Source: Euwallacea fornicatus (Eukaryota; Arthropoda; Insecta; Coleoptera; Curculionidae). Taken from it: 64,000 nucleotides of DNA. Both the position numbers and the translations under genes were made by a program. The notes beneath the pieces are model-generated. The model was not told the origin of the DNA, did not search any database, and saw only the letters and a list, made by a program, of their open reading frames with translations. The DNA lies in NCBI RefSeq assembly GCF_040115645.1, contig NC_089579.1:62001-126000 (forward strand). Direction: 5' to 3'. Positions 1 to 10,444 of the stretch are shown in pieces; position 1 is the first letter of the stretch; every line of letters starts with the position of its first letter.

Positions 1-783
1 CGTCAACAAATGTCTCTATTAGTTTCTAAAGGTTGAATAGTACAAAAAAAATGGTTATAAGGTGAGGAAAAACCGTTTGTGTGTTTCTCGTAAAAACAAA
101 CTGTATTTTCTTCTCTGGTTTCCCGACCTCGTTAAGTTTGGATCACCCTCCTTTTTCTTCGTTGACCAATCCGGGCCCTGGTGGGTACCTTCCCACGGGT
201 CAGGATTTTCAGGGTGAAAGTGATCCAAACGTGTACCTTAATGGGATTTTGCCATTGATGTGTCAATTCATGAGTTCTGCGAATGGTCGAGTCGCTGATA
301 TTTATTTAACATACTAGGTGGTACATGTCGTGGGTCTGTTTTATGTTTCTTCTAATCAAACGCAGAACCGCCCTTTCGGTTTGATACTTTTATGAGTTTT
401 GCTTTGAGACATTTAACATATAACGGACTCAACCATAGATAACATGGCGATGTGGATGGGAATCCAACACTTTCCACTTCACGAAACCGGCGTGGATTCT
501 CAACCGAGTAATGATGCACGTTGTGGCGAGTCACTTCACCGTGGTTCGTGAAGCAGGATTCATCAGAAAATAGTATATTTGAAAAAAAATGTGCATTTTC
601 ATGGAGTCTTCTTTGTGCCCAAGTACAAAAAGTCACTCGATTTCGGAAATCATCACCATGTAATTCTTGATGCAGACTTCCGTGGTATGGATGAAAATAA
701 AGAAGACTTTGTTTGAACATTTTCCTTGTAGATCCTCCCGATTTCAAGATATTTGCTTGTCCCACTTATTTAGAGTCACCCTG
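1..783 (-). mobile_element. Partial mariner/IS630-like element (copy C), inverted copy of 43687-44467
   Basis: This segment is the reverse complement of 43685-44467, with only scattered differences visible. Its inner end, at 783, carries the terminal motif CACCCTG followed by TA, as at the ends of the other copies (27880 and 45357). The outer end is cut by the window edge. Positions 1-428 are the same foreign insert that interrupts the mariner at 44040-44467, so the insert was present before this copy was made. About 77 bases beyond the mariner end (785-861) are also shared with the other two copies, so the copying included flanking DNA and was not a simple transposition. Confidence 0.85.
352..765 (-). 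pseudogene. Mariner/IS630-like transposase, N-terminal/central fragment
   Basis: The open frame encodes 137 residues. About the first 110 read as the central part of an IS630/mariner transposase: a stretch ending in RRLHENAHFFSNILFSDESC, whose FSDES is the first catalytic aspartate region, then VHHYSVENPRRFREVES, the usual post-D1 block. After PCYLWL the frame runs into the foreign insert and soon stops, so the second and third catalytic aspartates are missing. The N-terminal helix-turn-helix region is also absent: the upstream reading goes directly into the terminal repeat, an internal deletion shared with 43705-44118. The same protein, differing at one residue, is encoded there. It cannot be an active transposase. 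Confidence 0.8.
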
Positions 784-865
784 TACATGTATACAAGTAT
801 ATTTAGGTTTTGTTCATTTTGTAGCAATGGTTCCAATAGCCCAACCGACTCGGGAACGTCAACAT

Positions 866-1200
866 TATAACGATAATTGTTTTGTTTGTGTGTTTGATTC
901 ATAATTCCAGTAGGAATAGTTTCATTGATGATACTCATAATGTTTGAAAATAAAGTCAACAAATTATTTCGTGATAGTCGTATAATCTTCTTATCTAATC
1001 TACGTGAAGTTTTTCGCGATCGACCTAAACTTTTCTTGGGTTTCATAGTTCCTTCACGTTTAAAGTGATTTATAATTCGTGAAACTGTCGTTTTTCTAAA
1101 TAGTAATTGACTTACAATAAAGTTTTGCTTGGCAACCTCATTAAGTAGCTGTAGTATTCTCTCTTGCGAATTACTAAAAACAGCAACACCTTAAGGCATA
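866..1200 (-). pseudogene. Tc1-like transposase N-terminal fragment
   Basis: On the minus strand one frame stays open from about 1200 to 744. It reads as the paired-type DNA-binding domain of a Tc1-like transposase: QERILQLLNEVAKQNF, then TTVSRIINHFKREGT, the recognition helix and linker, then a GRSRKTSRRLDKKIIRLSR block matching the GRPRKT.. hook typical of Tc1/Tc3 proteins. No DDE catalytic part follows. Downstream the reading runs into the mariner flank at 861, so the remainder was lost or displaced. Classification rests on the HTH pattern alone. Confidence 0.65.
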
Positions 1201-2879
1201 CTAATATATGTTTCAATTGCAAACAAATTGGAATTTCCATTAAACATTTTTTTAGAAAAAATGATTAAAAAAATTCGGTTTCTACCATTTTGTCCAGGCT
1301 GAAAACTAAATTTGTCTGTAGATTTACCTGTTTACATACATAGTTCAAAGCCAATTATATTTGGAATATACTCGTATTACCAATTGTATACTAATTATAA
1401 CGTAGTAATCTAGAGTGTTTACCTATAAAATTTTAACAAAATATTTGAAATTTTGAAAGAGTTCCAACCTTTTTTTCCAATACTCCATCCTTTATCGTTC
1501 TTTCAAATTTAACAGGTTCTTTTCGAATAAAAAATCCGCATTTCATACTTGTACACATCGTAATATGCATATATAGCTCTTCCAGTTTTCGAGTTAAAGT
1601 TCTATAGCTTATAATACGAAGTCCTAATGTTGATATTCTCAAAGATATGAACATTTCTCAGAAATAAATATCATCCGCTAGGTTTAATAGAGCCATAGTA
1701 TGGATAACATGCTTCATCAAAACATTTTCAAAATCAGTTTTATCGAAATCACCGATTTTTTTTCCAACATTTTTTTGGCAATATAGAATATTTTACATAC
1801 TGTTTGCATTGTTTGTAATCATTATAAACGTTATTACTATGAACTCTTTTCAGATGTGAAATAAAATTTGATGAAGATTTTGTTCTCGATATTAAAATTT
1901 TTTCCCGTAAACATTTTCTACATTGGGCTATATTTTTGTGGAAATAAATTTTTCTTTAACAAATTTTGAAAAAAGTTCTATCCACAACTGAAATAGTTAT
2001 AGCGCCCTTAGATGTCGAGGGTTGACTTTTTACTTCTTCATCGGACGAATTGATTCTTTCATCATCGACATCAGTTTCTACAGACACATTGGTTAAAATG
2101 CTTACTGAAGCCATAGACATAGATTCATCGAAATCCATTTTTGTTTGATTTTCCTCTAATTTAAATTTAAAAAAAATGCAATAAATAAGTAGTAAAATAA
2201 GAAAAAGTACAAATCGTCAACAAATTAACATAATAAATAAATTATTTGATTTGGTAATTACCGAAATTTTTGTAAAAATTTAAAACACAATGAACTCATG
2301 CACGGGACGGGCGTATTAAAGTGAATGTTACTATACAGGGTGTTTGGTTGTTTGGTTTACCGATACACATCCGAAAGAGGGTGAAAGGTAAGATGATTGT
2401 GAACGTATTTGACCATATACATATACTATTATACAAAGTGTCACGCATTTCCAGATATCGACACTTTTCCGAATTTTACCAAATTTGCCGTTTACTTCTG
2501 TATAAGTTACAACAAAAATTTAATAGAACATTTGTTGCGACTATCGGTTTTCGCATAAACTTGAATATGTATTTTATCGATATCAAACATGTAGTAGTAT
2601 CTGCATATGAAAAAAAATTGTGATGCTTTAAAATTTCATAAATGAATTTCTCTAATGTCAAACCTTGACTTTGTAAGTAAATAAAGAGAAACATGCAAAT
2701 GGAAGAGTCGTTCAAATATCTTTAAAAACCTCTTTGACCATTGCTCTTTCGAATGATGTATTGAAAGGTGCATAAAATTATATTTTAAAGTAGTATGAGA
2801 TCAACATTCTCTAGTATTCTACTTGTTTAAAAATCGTATATAGAAAATTATAGGAAGAATAAAAATACCAACCATGGTA
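1201..2879. other. AT-rich spacer, no supported gene
   Basis: About 1.7 kb of AT-rich DNA. A solitary mariner-type terminal motif (TATACAGGGTGTTT) starts near 2332, but I could not find its partner. A 60-codon minus-strand frame at 1956-2138 has an acidic stretch and SQPSTSKG, but nothing that allows a family call. No repeat pairing with the rest of the window was seen. Confidence 0.5.
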
Positions 2880-3817
2880 AAATTTTTTCGCAGTACAATT
2901 CGAACCATCATTAAAAACTATAATAATCATCGAGGAAATACAAGCAATAAAGCAAGATCTGGTCGCCCAAGAAAATTAAATGAAAGAGATGTGTGATCAC
3001 TTTTAAAAAGAGTTTCTTCAGCACCCAAAACAAGTGCTCCAAAACTTGCTATAGAGATTAAAAATGATATCGGAAAGACTGTTAGTGATGATACAGTAAG
3101 ACGTATATTGCGATCAAATAACTATCAAAGAAGAAAACTATTTATATCTTCAGCAAACAGATAGAAAAGACTAGAGGGTGATAATAATCACTTAAACAAA
3201 CGCTTCAAGTTTTAGAAAACCGTACTATTTAGCAATAAAAGTAAATTTAACATTTTTGGATGTGACGGATAGGGTAAAGTATGGAAAGGGTAATTAAAGA
3301 GCTCACACTTCAAAATTTAGTGTCGTTTATTAAATATTGAGGAGGTAACGTCATGGTTTGAGTATCAATATCAGCGGCCGAGATTGGAAAATTAGTTTTC
3401 ATTGATAATAAATACCACGAACCATCTACAATGTTTAAAAATATTGTAAGACAATTTGATTCAATTAGTCAAAAAACTGAAGTTTGGCGATCGTTGAATA
3501 TTTCAACAAAACAATGATCCTAAACATACAGTTCGGGCTGTTCGTGAATCAATTTTATATAATGTATCTGAAAAATTGCACACACCTCCTCAGTCGCCTG
3601 ATTTGAACCCTATAGAACACCTATGGGATGCATTAGAAAGAAAGACTAAAAGATTTAAAATAATTAAGAACATTAAAAAACAAACATTAAAACGCGCTTT
3701 ACAAACTTCGTGGGCAAAAAGACCCTCTGACGTTACAGAAAATTTAATTCAATACCAAAACGTTTTGAAGCAGAGTTTGACTCAAATAGAGGGAAATATT
3801 AAATACAAACTAATAGA
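2880..3817 (+). pseudogene. Degenerate Tc1 (DD34E) transposase
   Basis: Read across several frameshifts and stop codons, this gives an almost full-length Tc1 transposase. In order: an HTH/hook region ending in SGRPRKLNERDV (about 2960), DTVRRILRSNNY (3095), a first catalytic region around LFSNKSKFNIFGCDG (3225, the aspartate replaced by Asn), QQNNDPKHTVRAVRES (3505, the second region, Asp to Asn) and SPDLNPIEHLWD (3596), which keeps the catalytic glutamate. The last 99 codons from 3576 are open. An end resembling a Tc1 terminal repeat (GACTGACTGTA) lies at 4026-4036; no left partner was found. Loss of two catalytic aspartates and multiple stops make it dead. Confidence 0.85.
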
Positions 3818-4330
3818 TAAATTATATTTAAGAGTGTATGTAGACTTTTGTGGGCTAGAAATTCTTGATTTTTAATTTTTATTTACACAGGAATGTAAAT
3901 AAATAATTTTTTTTTATATTTATGTATTGTTACTAGAGTAGTATCGTTGCATAACTAACAAAAGAAGAAAGTGCATTCACTAATTTATTAGTTATATACA
4001 ATTTACAGAGTGTATGTAGACATTTGAGACTGACTGTACGAACACCCCTTCGATTTCGACGTTTGATATACTGTAAATCGTTAAAACAAATTGAACACTC
4101 CATATTAGCACGCCACTGCTGTAGGGTATTTACGTTTTTCAAGTGATTAATTTTTCCTATTTCTATCAAATAATTCTAGAAATCTTTGAATCTATAATGT
4201 ATTATCAGTAATATAACGTTAAAAAGAGGATTTAAGGTAATTTTCAATAACTCATTTGGAAATGAGTCTTGTGTAAACGAGGAATTTAAAGCGTATACGT
4301 TTCACAATACGAATGCAACGGAGATTGTTG
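3818..4330. repeat. Tc1 right end and flank
   Basis: After the transposase frame the sequence is AT-rich. The motif GAGTGTATGTAGAC occurs at about 3832 and again at about 4009; the second copy continues to ACTGACTGTA, the usual outer end of Tc1 elements. The repeat may be an internal direct copy in the terminal region. No gene is supported; a cysteine-rich reading on the minus strand at 3933-4169 is discussed among the rejected items. Confidence 0.4.
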
Positions 4331-4525
4331 GATTGACACTATGGTTAAAACCGCAGTGTCAATCTTAATAAGGAGTAAGGAGTGAAAGGTTCTTTATGTA
4401 AGGGAACCCTTAAAGAAAAATGACGGGTTCCCAACATGCGGTCATCCCAGGGCAATTTACTAAGACACCGTAATGCGTAGGCGTAGCCTAAGGGGGCATT
4501 ACAACACTCATAAGGTGTTAATAGT
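4331..4525. other. Cluster of consecutive hairpins
   Basis: Four inverted repeats follow each other within about 200 bases: GATTGACACT/AGTGTCAATC (about 4332-4367), GGGAACCC/GGGTTCCC (about 4401-4433), TAATGC/GCATTA enclosing TAGGC-GTAGCCTA (about 4471-4502), and AACAC/GTGTT (about 4503-4520). The segment is visibly richer in G and C than its neighbours. It could be a structured RNA remnant, the end of a short retroelement, or chance. I recognise no known RNA family; hammerhead and tRNA boxes were looked for by eye and not found. Confidence 0.3.
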
Positions 4526-5249
4526 GGTCGGAGTTACAAAAATAAAAACCTCTGCTGGCACTCGTACATCCAGAAGATGATGTCGGGTGATACCACTTGT
4601 GGAAATCACAATTTTCATGATAGTTTTATTTATTGCTAACAACTAACGATCCAGAAAACCATCTTAAACCACCTTCGAATATCAAACAAATATCGTCGAT
4701 AATACGGCCTATAGAACAAAACACGCAGTATAAACTATATAGATCCATTCGAGGCTTACTAACGGAAATAAATTGAAAAAAAGGATCGACAGGTAGAGAG
4801 GCAGAGAACTAAATCGATTCAGGGGCATAAAATACGGCGATGTCGGAAAGGTACCTACAGTATACAACAGTTCTATTCGTACACCTGCATTTTTAATGTA
4901 AAAGACTCTCTAAATGCTTTTAAATTTATTTTTAACAATATTTATTTCATTATTGTGATCAATAAATATGTTGTGAACAATTATATAATGTTCGTGAATT
5001 TTTATCTTCTAATCTACCATAGATAATTAATTAAATTTACAAAAATGTATTTACTACGTGCAACACTTCTGTTCGTACAGTTGATTAGAAAGGGAGCTAA
5101 ATGTTAGTAAAAAAATATAAAAACAACCTAAAAGAGTCGAAACACAAGACGAAATGAGTTTGAACAATGAAATATGCAACAAAAACATAAGGTTGAGTAA
5201 GTTGGATGAGTAATCCTATCTAAATTTAGTGAGTTAGTAGATTGGGAAT
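4526..5249. other. AT-rich spacer
   Basis: No open frame of note and no repeat partner was recognised in this stretch. Confidence 0.4.
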
Positions 5250-6700
5250 GCAATATGCTTCAATTCGTGTTTTTTCAATCAGAGGCGAATCGATTTTTGA
5301 ATTGCCGATATAAAATCTCAACTTCAAGAAAGGTATAACGGTAAGAAATTCTCAATACTAAAAACTTAATTATAAAACTGTCGAACGATCGATAATATAC
5401 CTAATAAATAGTGTACTGATGTTATTCCGTATATCGATATCGATGTATCGATTCGTATCGAATACATTTCTACTACTACTTTACTTCTGTGAATCTTTCT
5501 TTGATCCCGGCCGGTGAGGCGGTAAGGTCGAAACGATAGCGGCTTAAGTCTTGTTAATGACTGTGTGAGATTTTAAGGTAATTATTACAAATTAATTTAC
5601 TGCTAAATACTTAAAACAGCTATTAAAATGTTATTCGTGCTGTAGGTAATGGAAATAAATTTCCAGTACCAGTCCTCAGGGACATTATAATTGATAAAGA
5701 TTTTCTACCCAGGCACCACTTGAACGTTTTTCATACTTCCTGCTTAAAATAGTTCACCTTAATAGTCCCACTACTCTTAACTATATTTTCCTCGTACCAC
5801 ATGAAATGTAAATTAATAATATGTTAATGAGTGGAATATGCGATGTAGTGATTTGCAAACCTCATTATTTTTTCATATAAGTGCCTATAAGTCATGTATT
5901 CTGAGCATTGAAGTCTTCATTTCTCTTCTATCAATCTTCACGAATTACATATATCCGGATTTTCTGAGTGATTTTTCCTTGGGTTTTTGGAAAATTTCAG
6001 GACATTCTGTCGGCAATGGTGATAATGTCAATACATTCAAAATAAAAAAGTCACCATTAGTGTTCCATTTGATATAGGTCAGGTCACAATTAGATTTCTT
6101 CTGAATAACACGTTATCCTTTCTTTTGATCCAAATAATTGGAACTGTTATTAAAGTGCTACTTATACTTTACTATGTAGTCAGAAAAAAAAATGTTTAGT
6201 CCTAAGCAACATTAAAGTTGATAAATGTTTACTATCCAAGCACCACTTAAATATATATATATATTTTCCATGTTTTGTGGTCGAAATCATACACCGTCAT
6301 TACTTCACTGCTATAACGTTATTTAGGAGAGGCATCATGTAAAATGGTAATTTATAATATATTTATAAGTAGAGTGTGCAATATAGTGATTTGCAAATCT
6401 TCTTGTTTTCCTGGAAGTATTCTATTATATATTCTGAGCACTGGGTTCTTTATTTAAAAAAATAAAGAACCCAGTGCTCCATTCACCTCAAGGATTTTTA
6501 TATATATTTTGACTTTTGCGAACATGTTTGAGTTTTTAGTGAATTCCAAGAGGTTCAGTCAGAAGTGACAATAATATTTAGGGATCCAACCAAAGTAATA
6601 ATATTACCATTAATGGTTCATTTGAAAAAGCTGATAATTGTGCGGTTGAAATGTTGAAATTTCTCGGGAATGAGATTTTACCTTTTTTTTTGGGTTGAAT
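5250..6700 (+). repeat. Old dispersed repeat, two diverged tandem units, partner at 55.4 and 59.8-60.4 kb
   Basis: Several blocks recur in the same order near 55.4-55.57 kb and 59.76-60.4 kb: GAGGCGAATCGA.TTTTGAA, an ACGATCG-rich stretch with TATCGATAT, AAGGTAATTATTAC, ATG.TATTCGTGCT, and CCAAGCACCACTT. Inside this copy the second half repeats the first: the CTACCCAGGCACCACTT block at about 5703 returns as CTATCCAAGCACCACTT at about 6232, and ATTCTGAGCA at 5896 returns at 6431. This gives a period of roughly 530 bases. No protein is supported. The copy at 55.4/59.8 kb is split by a Tc1 element, and this copy shows the uninterrupted order. Confidence 0.6.
6436..6479. repeat. Perfect 20-bp hairpin with 4-nt loop
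   Basis: Left arm GAGCACTGGGTTCTTTATTT, loop AAAA, right arm the exact reverse complement. In the related unit at about 5896 only the left part (GAGCATTG...) is present, so the right arm looks like a local snap-back copy made after the two units diverged. Confidence 0.85.
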
Positions 6701-8969
6701 ACATTTTTTTTTTGCTTTAAACAGTCTTTTAGCCACTTGATAAGGACTGAACAGTCTTTTTGTTGGAGTTGGCTTATATTTAAGTGAAAATAGTCATGTC
6801 GGATATTGATAATTGTAAACTTTAAAAATATTGTTAAATAAGTGATTGAACAAAATCAAAAGAACAACATTATAAAGTTTTGAAGTTTGAAATAGAACAT
6901 CCATCCATATGTTATTCTTGCATTAGTTCAGACTTTTCATTTTGATTTTGAAATTATCAGGTTTTGTAATAGGTATGTAATGTGCAATATACATATTAAG
7001 GTAAAACAATGTTACCTTGATAACAGTAATTTTTATAATTTTACACAGCAAATTTTTATACCTACAATTGACAAAGAATTTAAATTGAAGTCAAATACAC
7101 ATTTCTGTGAAATGAAACTCCTGGGCTCATGGGCTATTATAAAGCTTCGTTAAGCATTAATAAGGTTTTAGGTGTATTATTATTTTGATGATGAAACGGA
7201 TCCATGTAAAGAGCTTAGCACAAATCAGCTGGCAATGAATAACTTAATTTTTAGGTTCACATAAAGTCAAAATTTCTAATATTTCATTTATACTGTATAT
7301 TTTTATTAACTCAATTAAAGGAATGGTGCCTTAATTCATTCTTTTCCATTTACTGCTCGCAGTCTCTATGAAAACTGATTTGTTTCTTTTAACTGAACAT
7401 TGACATTATTTATTTATTTATGCTGCTTAACGACTACTTTTATATAATGCAATATGGAAAAGTTGATTACTTATTAAAAAATACATTTTTAATTACCGAA
7501 AAAATTTACACGTGATTCTAAACATAATCAAAAATGAAAATTAAAGTTTGCAGATTCAGATAATATTTTATGTATTTTCCAAAAAGTCACGAAAGTATTG
7601 GTAAATGAGTACTTAGAAAAAATAAATAAAAATTACCGTTTAACTTCTATCGCTATTTACAGTATAGTCGTTATAATAAGAATACAAAAAATCATTGAAA
7701 CGTCCAATCTACCGGAAATGTTGACAATCTGACCAAAAATTCATTTATTTATTTTTTTTCAATAACCGATGTAGATACGAAAAAACTACAAGATCTTAAA
7801 CAGTTTATTAATAAAATTAAGAAGTCATCGTGTATTGTAGCATTTACCATCCACGCATTGCTAAATGGTCAGAGAGAAAAGAGGCCCTGACCACTGAAAA
7901 AATATCATTCTATAGATTAACAAAATTATTTGACTTGATCAATGATGTAAGTTCTCCGTCATAAACTATATTACAAATTTTAACCAACCATCTCAAAAAC
8001 TACAGAAGCTGCAAAGAAAAACCTGACTTTTTTTAAAATTTAAACACCCTGTAGATTGGTAACGAAGCTTTCGCGATCCTACGTTTATATGACATTTTAG
8101 TCGTGAAATGAGCCAAAGAATTACCCCCCTTTCGTATGTACATCTTCGGTGATGGGGATTAAAAGAAAAAAACTGTTACTACTAATGATCAACTATTTCT
8201 GATATGCACGGTCCGACAGATAATAGAAGAGTGTCTTATTATATCAGGACGCAAAAAAAAAATATCAAGCATCGCTCCAGACACCCATACATCGAACCTG
8301 GTGTGATTATATAATCCTGGAGGGACTAGACCAAACATATCTATCTAAAATATGTATCTTATGGAAGTGATACCTTCATAAATTTTGCCTTATAAAAGAA
8401 AGCATTATCCAACAGTACACGATAATTAGGAACACCCTGTATAATTATATATATATGTTTACAAATATGACAAATTCTTTAATGAAAAATATGATATTAT
8501 TTTAATTTGGTCTTGTTTAATAAAAACCGTTGCCACAATCGCTTTTTCATATACATGTAAGATTCTATGTCCAAGGGTGGAGATAAAAAAAACAATTCTC
8601 AGAGCACTTCTTTATTCTTCGCGAACCAAAAATGGAATCCCGATACAACCCGATATCCATATACAGCACACGTCCCCTCTTTTTGAGAGAACCGATAAAA
8701 TGGAAGGGCTGTCCACCCTTTTTCCCACGGGTACCAAACCCCTAAACGTTATTCTCACCTACGCTAAAGAAATTTGTAAACAACCCTCTCTTCCCACGCT
8801 AATCCGGGGAATAGCTTGGTAGGGGATTCATGATAGCCCTTTTACCATTTTCTTGGTGGCACTTATCTTTGGAGGAATTTAGAGCCAGAACCCCGTGATA
8901 CTTTCAGATAATTGATTAATAGTTTCAACATGGACAGAGAATGCTCACATACATATTTAGGATAATTAT
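6701..8969. other. AT-rich spacer with two orphan mariner-type ends
   Basis: More than 2 kb without a supported gene. The end motif ACACCCTGTA occurs at about 8048 and 8431, each without an obvious partner. A plus-strand frame at 8577-8822 has no recognisable motif. Confidence 0.45.
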
Positions 8970-9592
8970 TTCAGTAACGATTAAAACATTTTGTTTAATC
9001 CATTCCGTTGCTACTTTTAGAGCTTGAATTGCGTCGGAGTGTGAAACTTTATTAAGTAGTTCTTCTTGGATTTCACCATCACTTTTTTGAGAGTCATTAT
9101 CGGTGTTACATTTGCCTTCCAGATTTAAATCTTCTACTATTGTGTCTTTATTCTATTCTTTCACATTAAAAATTGTACATTCAAAGGGTACTATAGCTTG
9201 TAGAAGCACGATAGTCACTTCTAGGGCATTATAAAGACTTTTTCTTCATCGAAATGCTGCTTTATAATAGACAACGCCAAATCCTTTTTATCAACCTCAT
9301 TAGTTTTTGTTTTTGTATTTTGCTAGTATTTCATAATAGTTTGAAGGACATAACTTTTTTTTTGCGTGAAACTGTCTAATTAATAACTGCATCTCATAAA
9401 GTAAATTTCTTCAAAGCTTCTCCCATTGTATCGTCTACAGCGACGATGGAACTCAGAATACTGTTTCTGTAGTACCCTGTAGTTATAAGCCTTGGTATAT
9501 TCTGATCCATAGGTTGGTTTAGAGGGGTGACGCTTGGTGGCATGAAGACTACAAAAAACATCCGTCACTTTTTCAATTCTTTAATGGCTGGA
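8970..9592 (-). pseudogene. Tigger-A (pogo/DDE_1) transposase, C-terminal half, split by the LTR element
   Basis: Read on the minus strand from 9592, one frame gives HPAIKELKK, an FMPPSVTPLNQPMDQ block (the PPNTT..QPMDQG motif with the third catalytic aspartate of the DDE_1 family), then GYYRNSILSSIV and GEALKKFTL.DAV, as in Tigger/jerky proteins. Further on (about 9180-8970), after frame breaks, VSHSDAIQALKVATEWIKQN matches the C-terminal helix of Tigger proteins. Several stop codons show it is dead. The first codons sit directly against the TGCT target duplication of the LTR element; the rest of the protein resumes at 19722. Confidence 0.8.
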
Positions 9593-9596
9593 TGCT
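9593..9596. repeat. Target-site duplication TGCT (left)
   Basis: The four bases TGCT abut the left LTR and recur at 19718-19721 after the right LTR, the 4-bp duplication size usual for Ty3/gypsy and errantivirus integrases. Confidence 0.9.
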
Positions 9597-9885
9597 AGTT
9601 ATATCACAACAATTTGCTTAATAATTAAATAATAAGAAACTGCGTAGTGTTTACTACCATCTAGAATTTGCGATTAGAAAACGTATTACCCCTAATTGCG
9701 ATTTAATATTAAGTTCATAATGTTCTGGAAGCCTTATGCATGGTCAGCATATATTTTAATATAAATAGGGAAAAACGTAGATTTAGGAATCATAATTTTT
9801 GTAACCGTATTGTTAGTTACATTTTGTGTTGTTTCCTGTAAAATAAATTTTTAAAAAATAGTTTGGCTGAACCTCAAACTTAACT
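9597..9885 (+). repeat. 5' LTR of errantivirus-like element
   Basis: 289 bases, AGTTATATCAC at the start and CAAACTTAACT at the end. It matches 19429-19717 base for base in my comparison. It holds the promoter and polyadenylation region: AAATAAATTTTT lies about 45 bases before the end. Confidence 0.95.
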
Positions 9886-9901
9886 GGCGCAGTTGGTAGG
9901 A
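9885..9901 (+). promoter_or_regulatory. Primer binding site
   Basis: TGGCGCAGTTGGTAGG directly follows the LTR, using its last T. TGG pairs with the CCA end of a tRNA, as required for minus-strand priming. I could not assign the tRNA with certainty. Confidence 0.7.
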
Positions 9902-10164
9902 TATTTTGAAAAAGTGTTAAAAAAAAAAAAAAAAAAAAATCGAATTGCACGATTAAGAAAACACTACCAAAAGTTCACTACAACCAAAACAGGAAGCAGC
10001 GAAAAGCACCCGCAACGAGAATCTGAAAAAGAAATCGAGCCTGAGACCAACGACTATCCTCTGCTAAGGATGAGGCGTGGGTAAGTGCCACAAATTTTCC
10101 TTTTGTCCATTGAACCCTCTGTATAAGGATTTGATAGGGATAATTAGGTATTGCAAACATATAT

Positions 10165-10444
10165 ATGTCAGACAGTGAAACTGATAAATCAATTGATGAA
10201 TTATCATCTCAGTTAAATAACGTCTCAATAAAAGGTAATATAAGTACAAGAAAAAATTTAAAAATGACTTCTAGTGACGGTTCTTCTAGTATAGTACAAA
10301 AAAGAATAAATTGGGATTTGTTCCAATCTCGGTTAAATTCACTTAAACCTTATGATGGTGATAGCAATACATTAAATAGATTTGTTGACAGATGTGAGAG
10401 TATAATTTCCAGTTACCATATGTTTAAGGATGATGAATTAAATA
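10165..10444 (+). pseudogene. gag: gag, 5' part (interrupted by Tigger-B)
   Basis: The frame begins at an ATG (MSDSETDKSIDEL...) 279 bases after the LTR and runs through a charged, Ser-rich N-terminus into a helical segment (INWDLFQSRL, LNRFVDRCES). It is cut after codon 93 by the Tigger element at the TA at 10443-10444. The frame on the far side of the Tigger continues it exactly if one TA copy is removed, so gag was open before the insertion. Structural protein of the particle; like other errantiviral gags it shows no clear CCHC knuckle. Confidence 0.8.

Noticed and set aside
81..317. 78-codon plus-strand frame, repeated at 44153-44389
   Set aside because: It is repeated only because the whole insert is duplicated. 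No motif, and the opposite strand is equally open.
3933..4169. RING-finger-like reading on the minus strand (CSICF...CLHTLC)
   Set aside because: The second half of the pattern comes from the Tc1 terminal repeat, the final cysteine pair is missing, and no other RING residues follow. Likely coincidence, at best a small host exon cut by Tc1.
4555..4605. Possible hammerhead ribozyme (GATGATG near GTGATACC)
   Set aside because: The CTGATGA and GAAA core boxes with correct spacing are not present.
8577..8822. 81-codon plus-strand frame
   Set aside because: No recognisable domain, repeat or neighbour; length is within chance expectation.
9893..10084. Lysine-rich frame in the leader of the LTR element
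   Set aside because: Driven by an A-run of about 19 bases in the non-coding leader. gag starts downstream at 10165.
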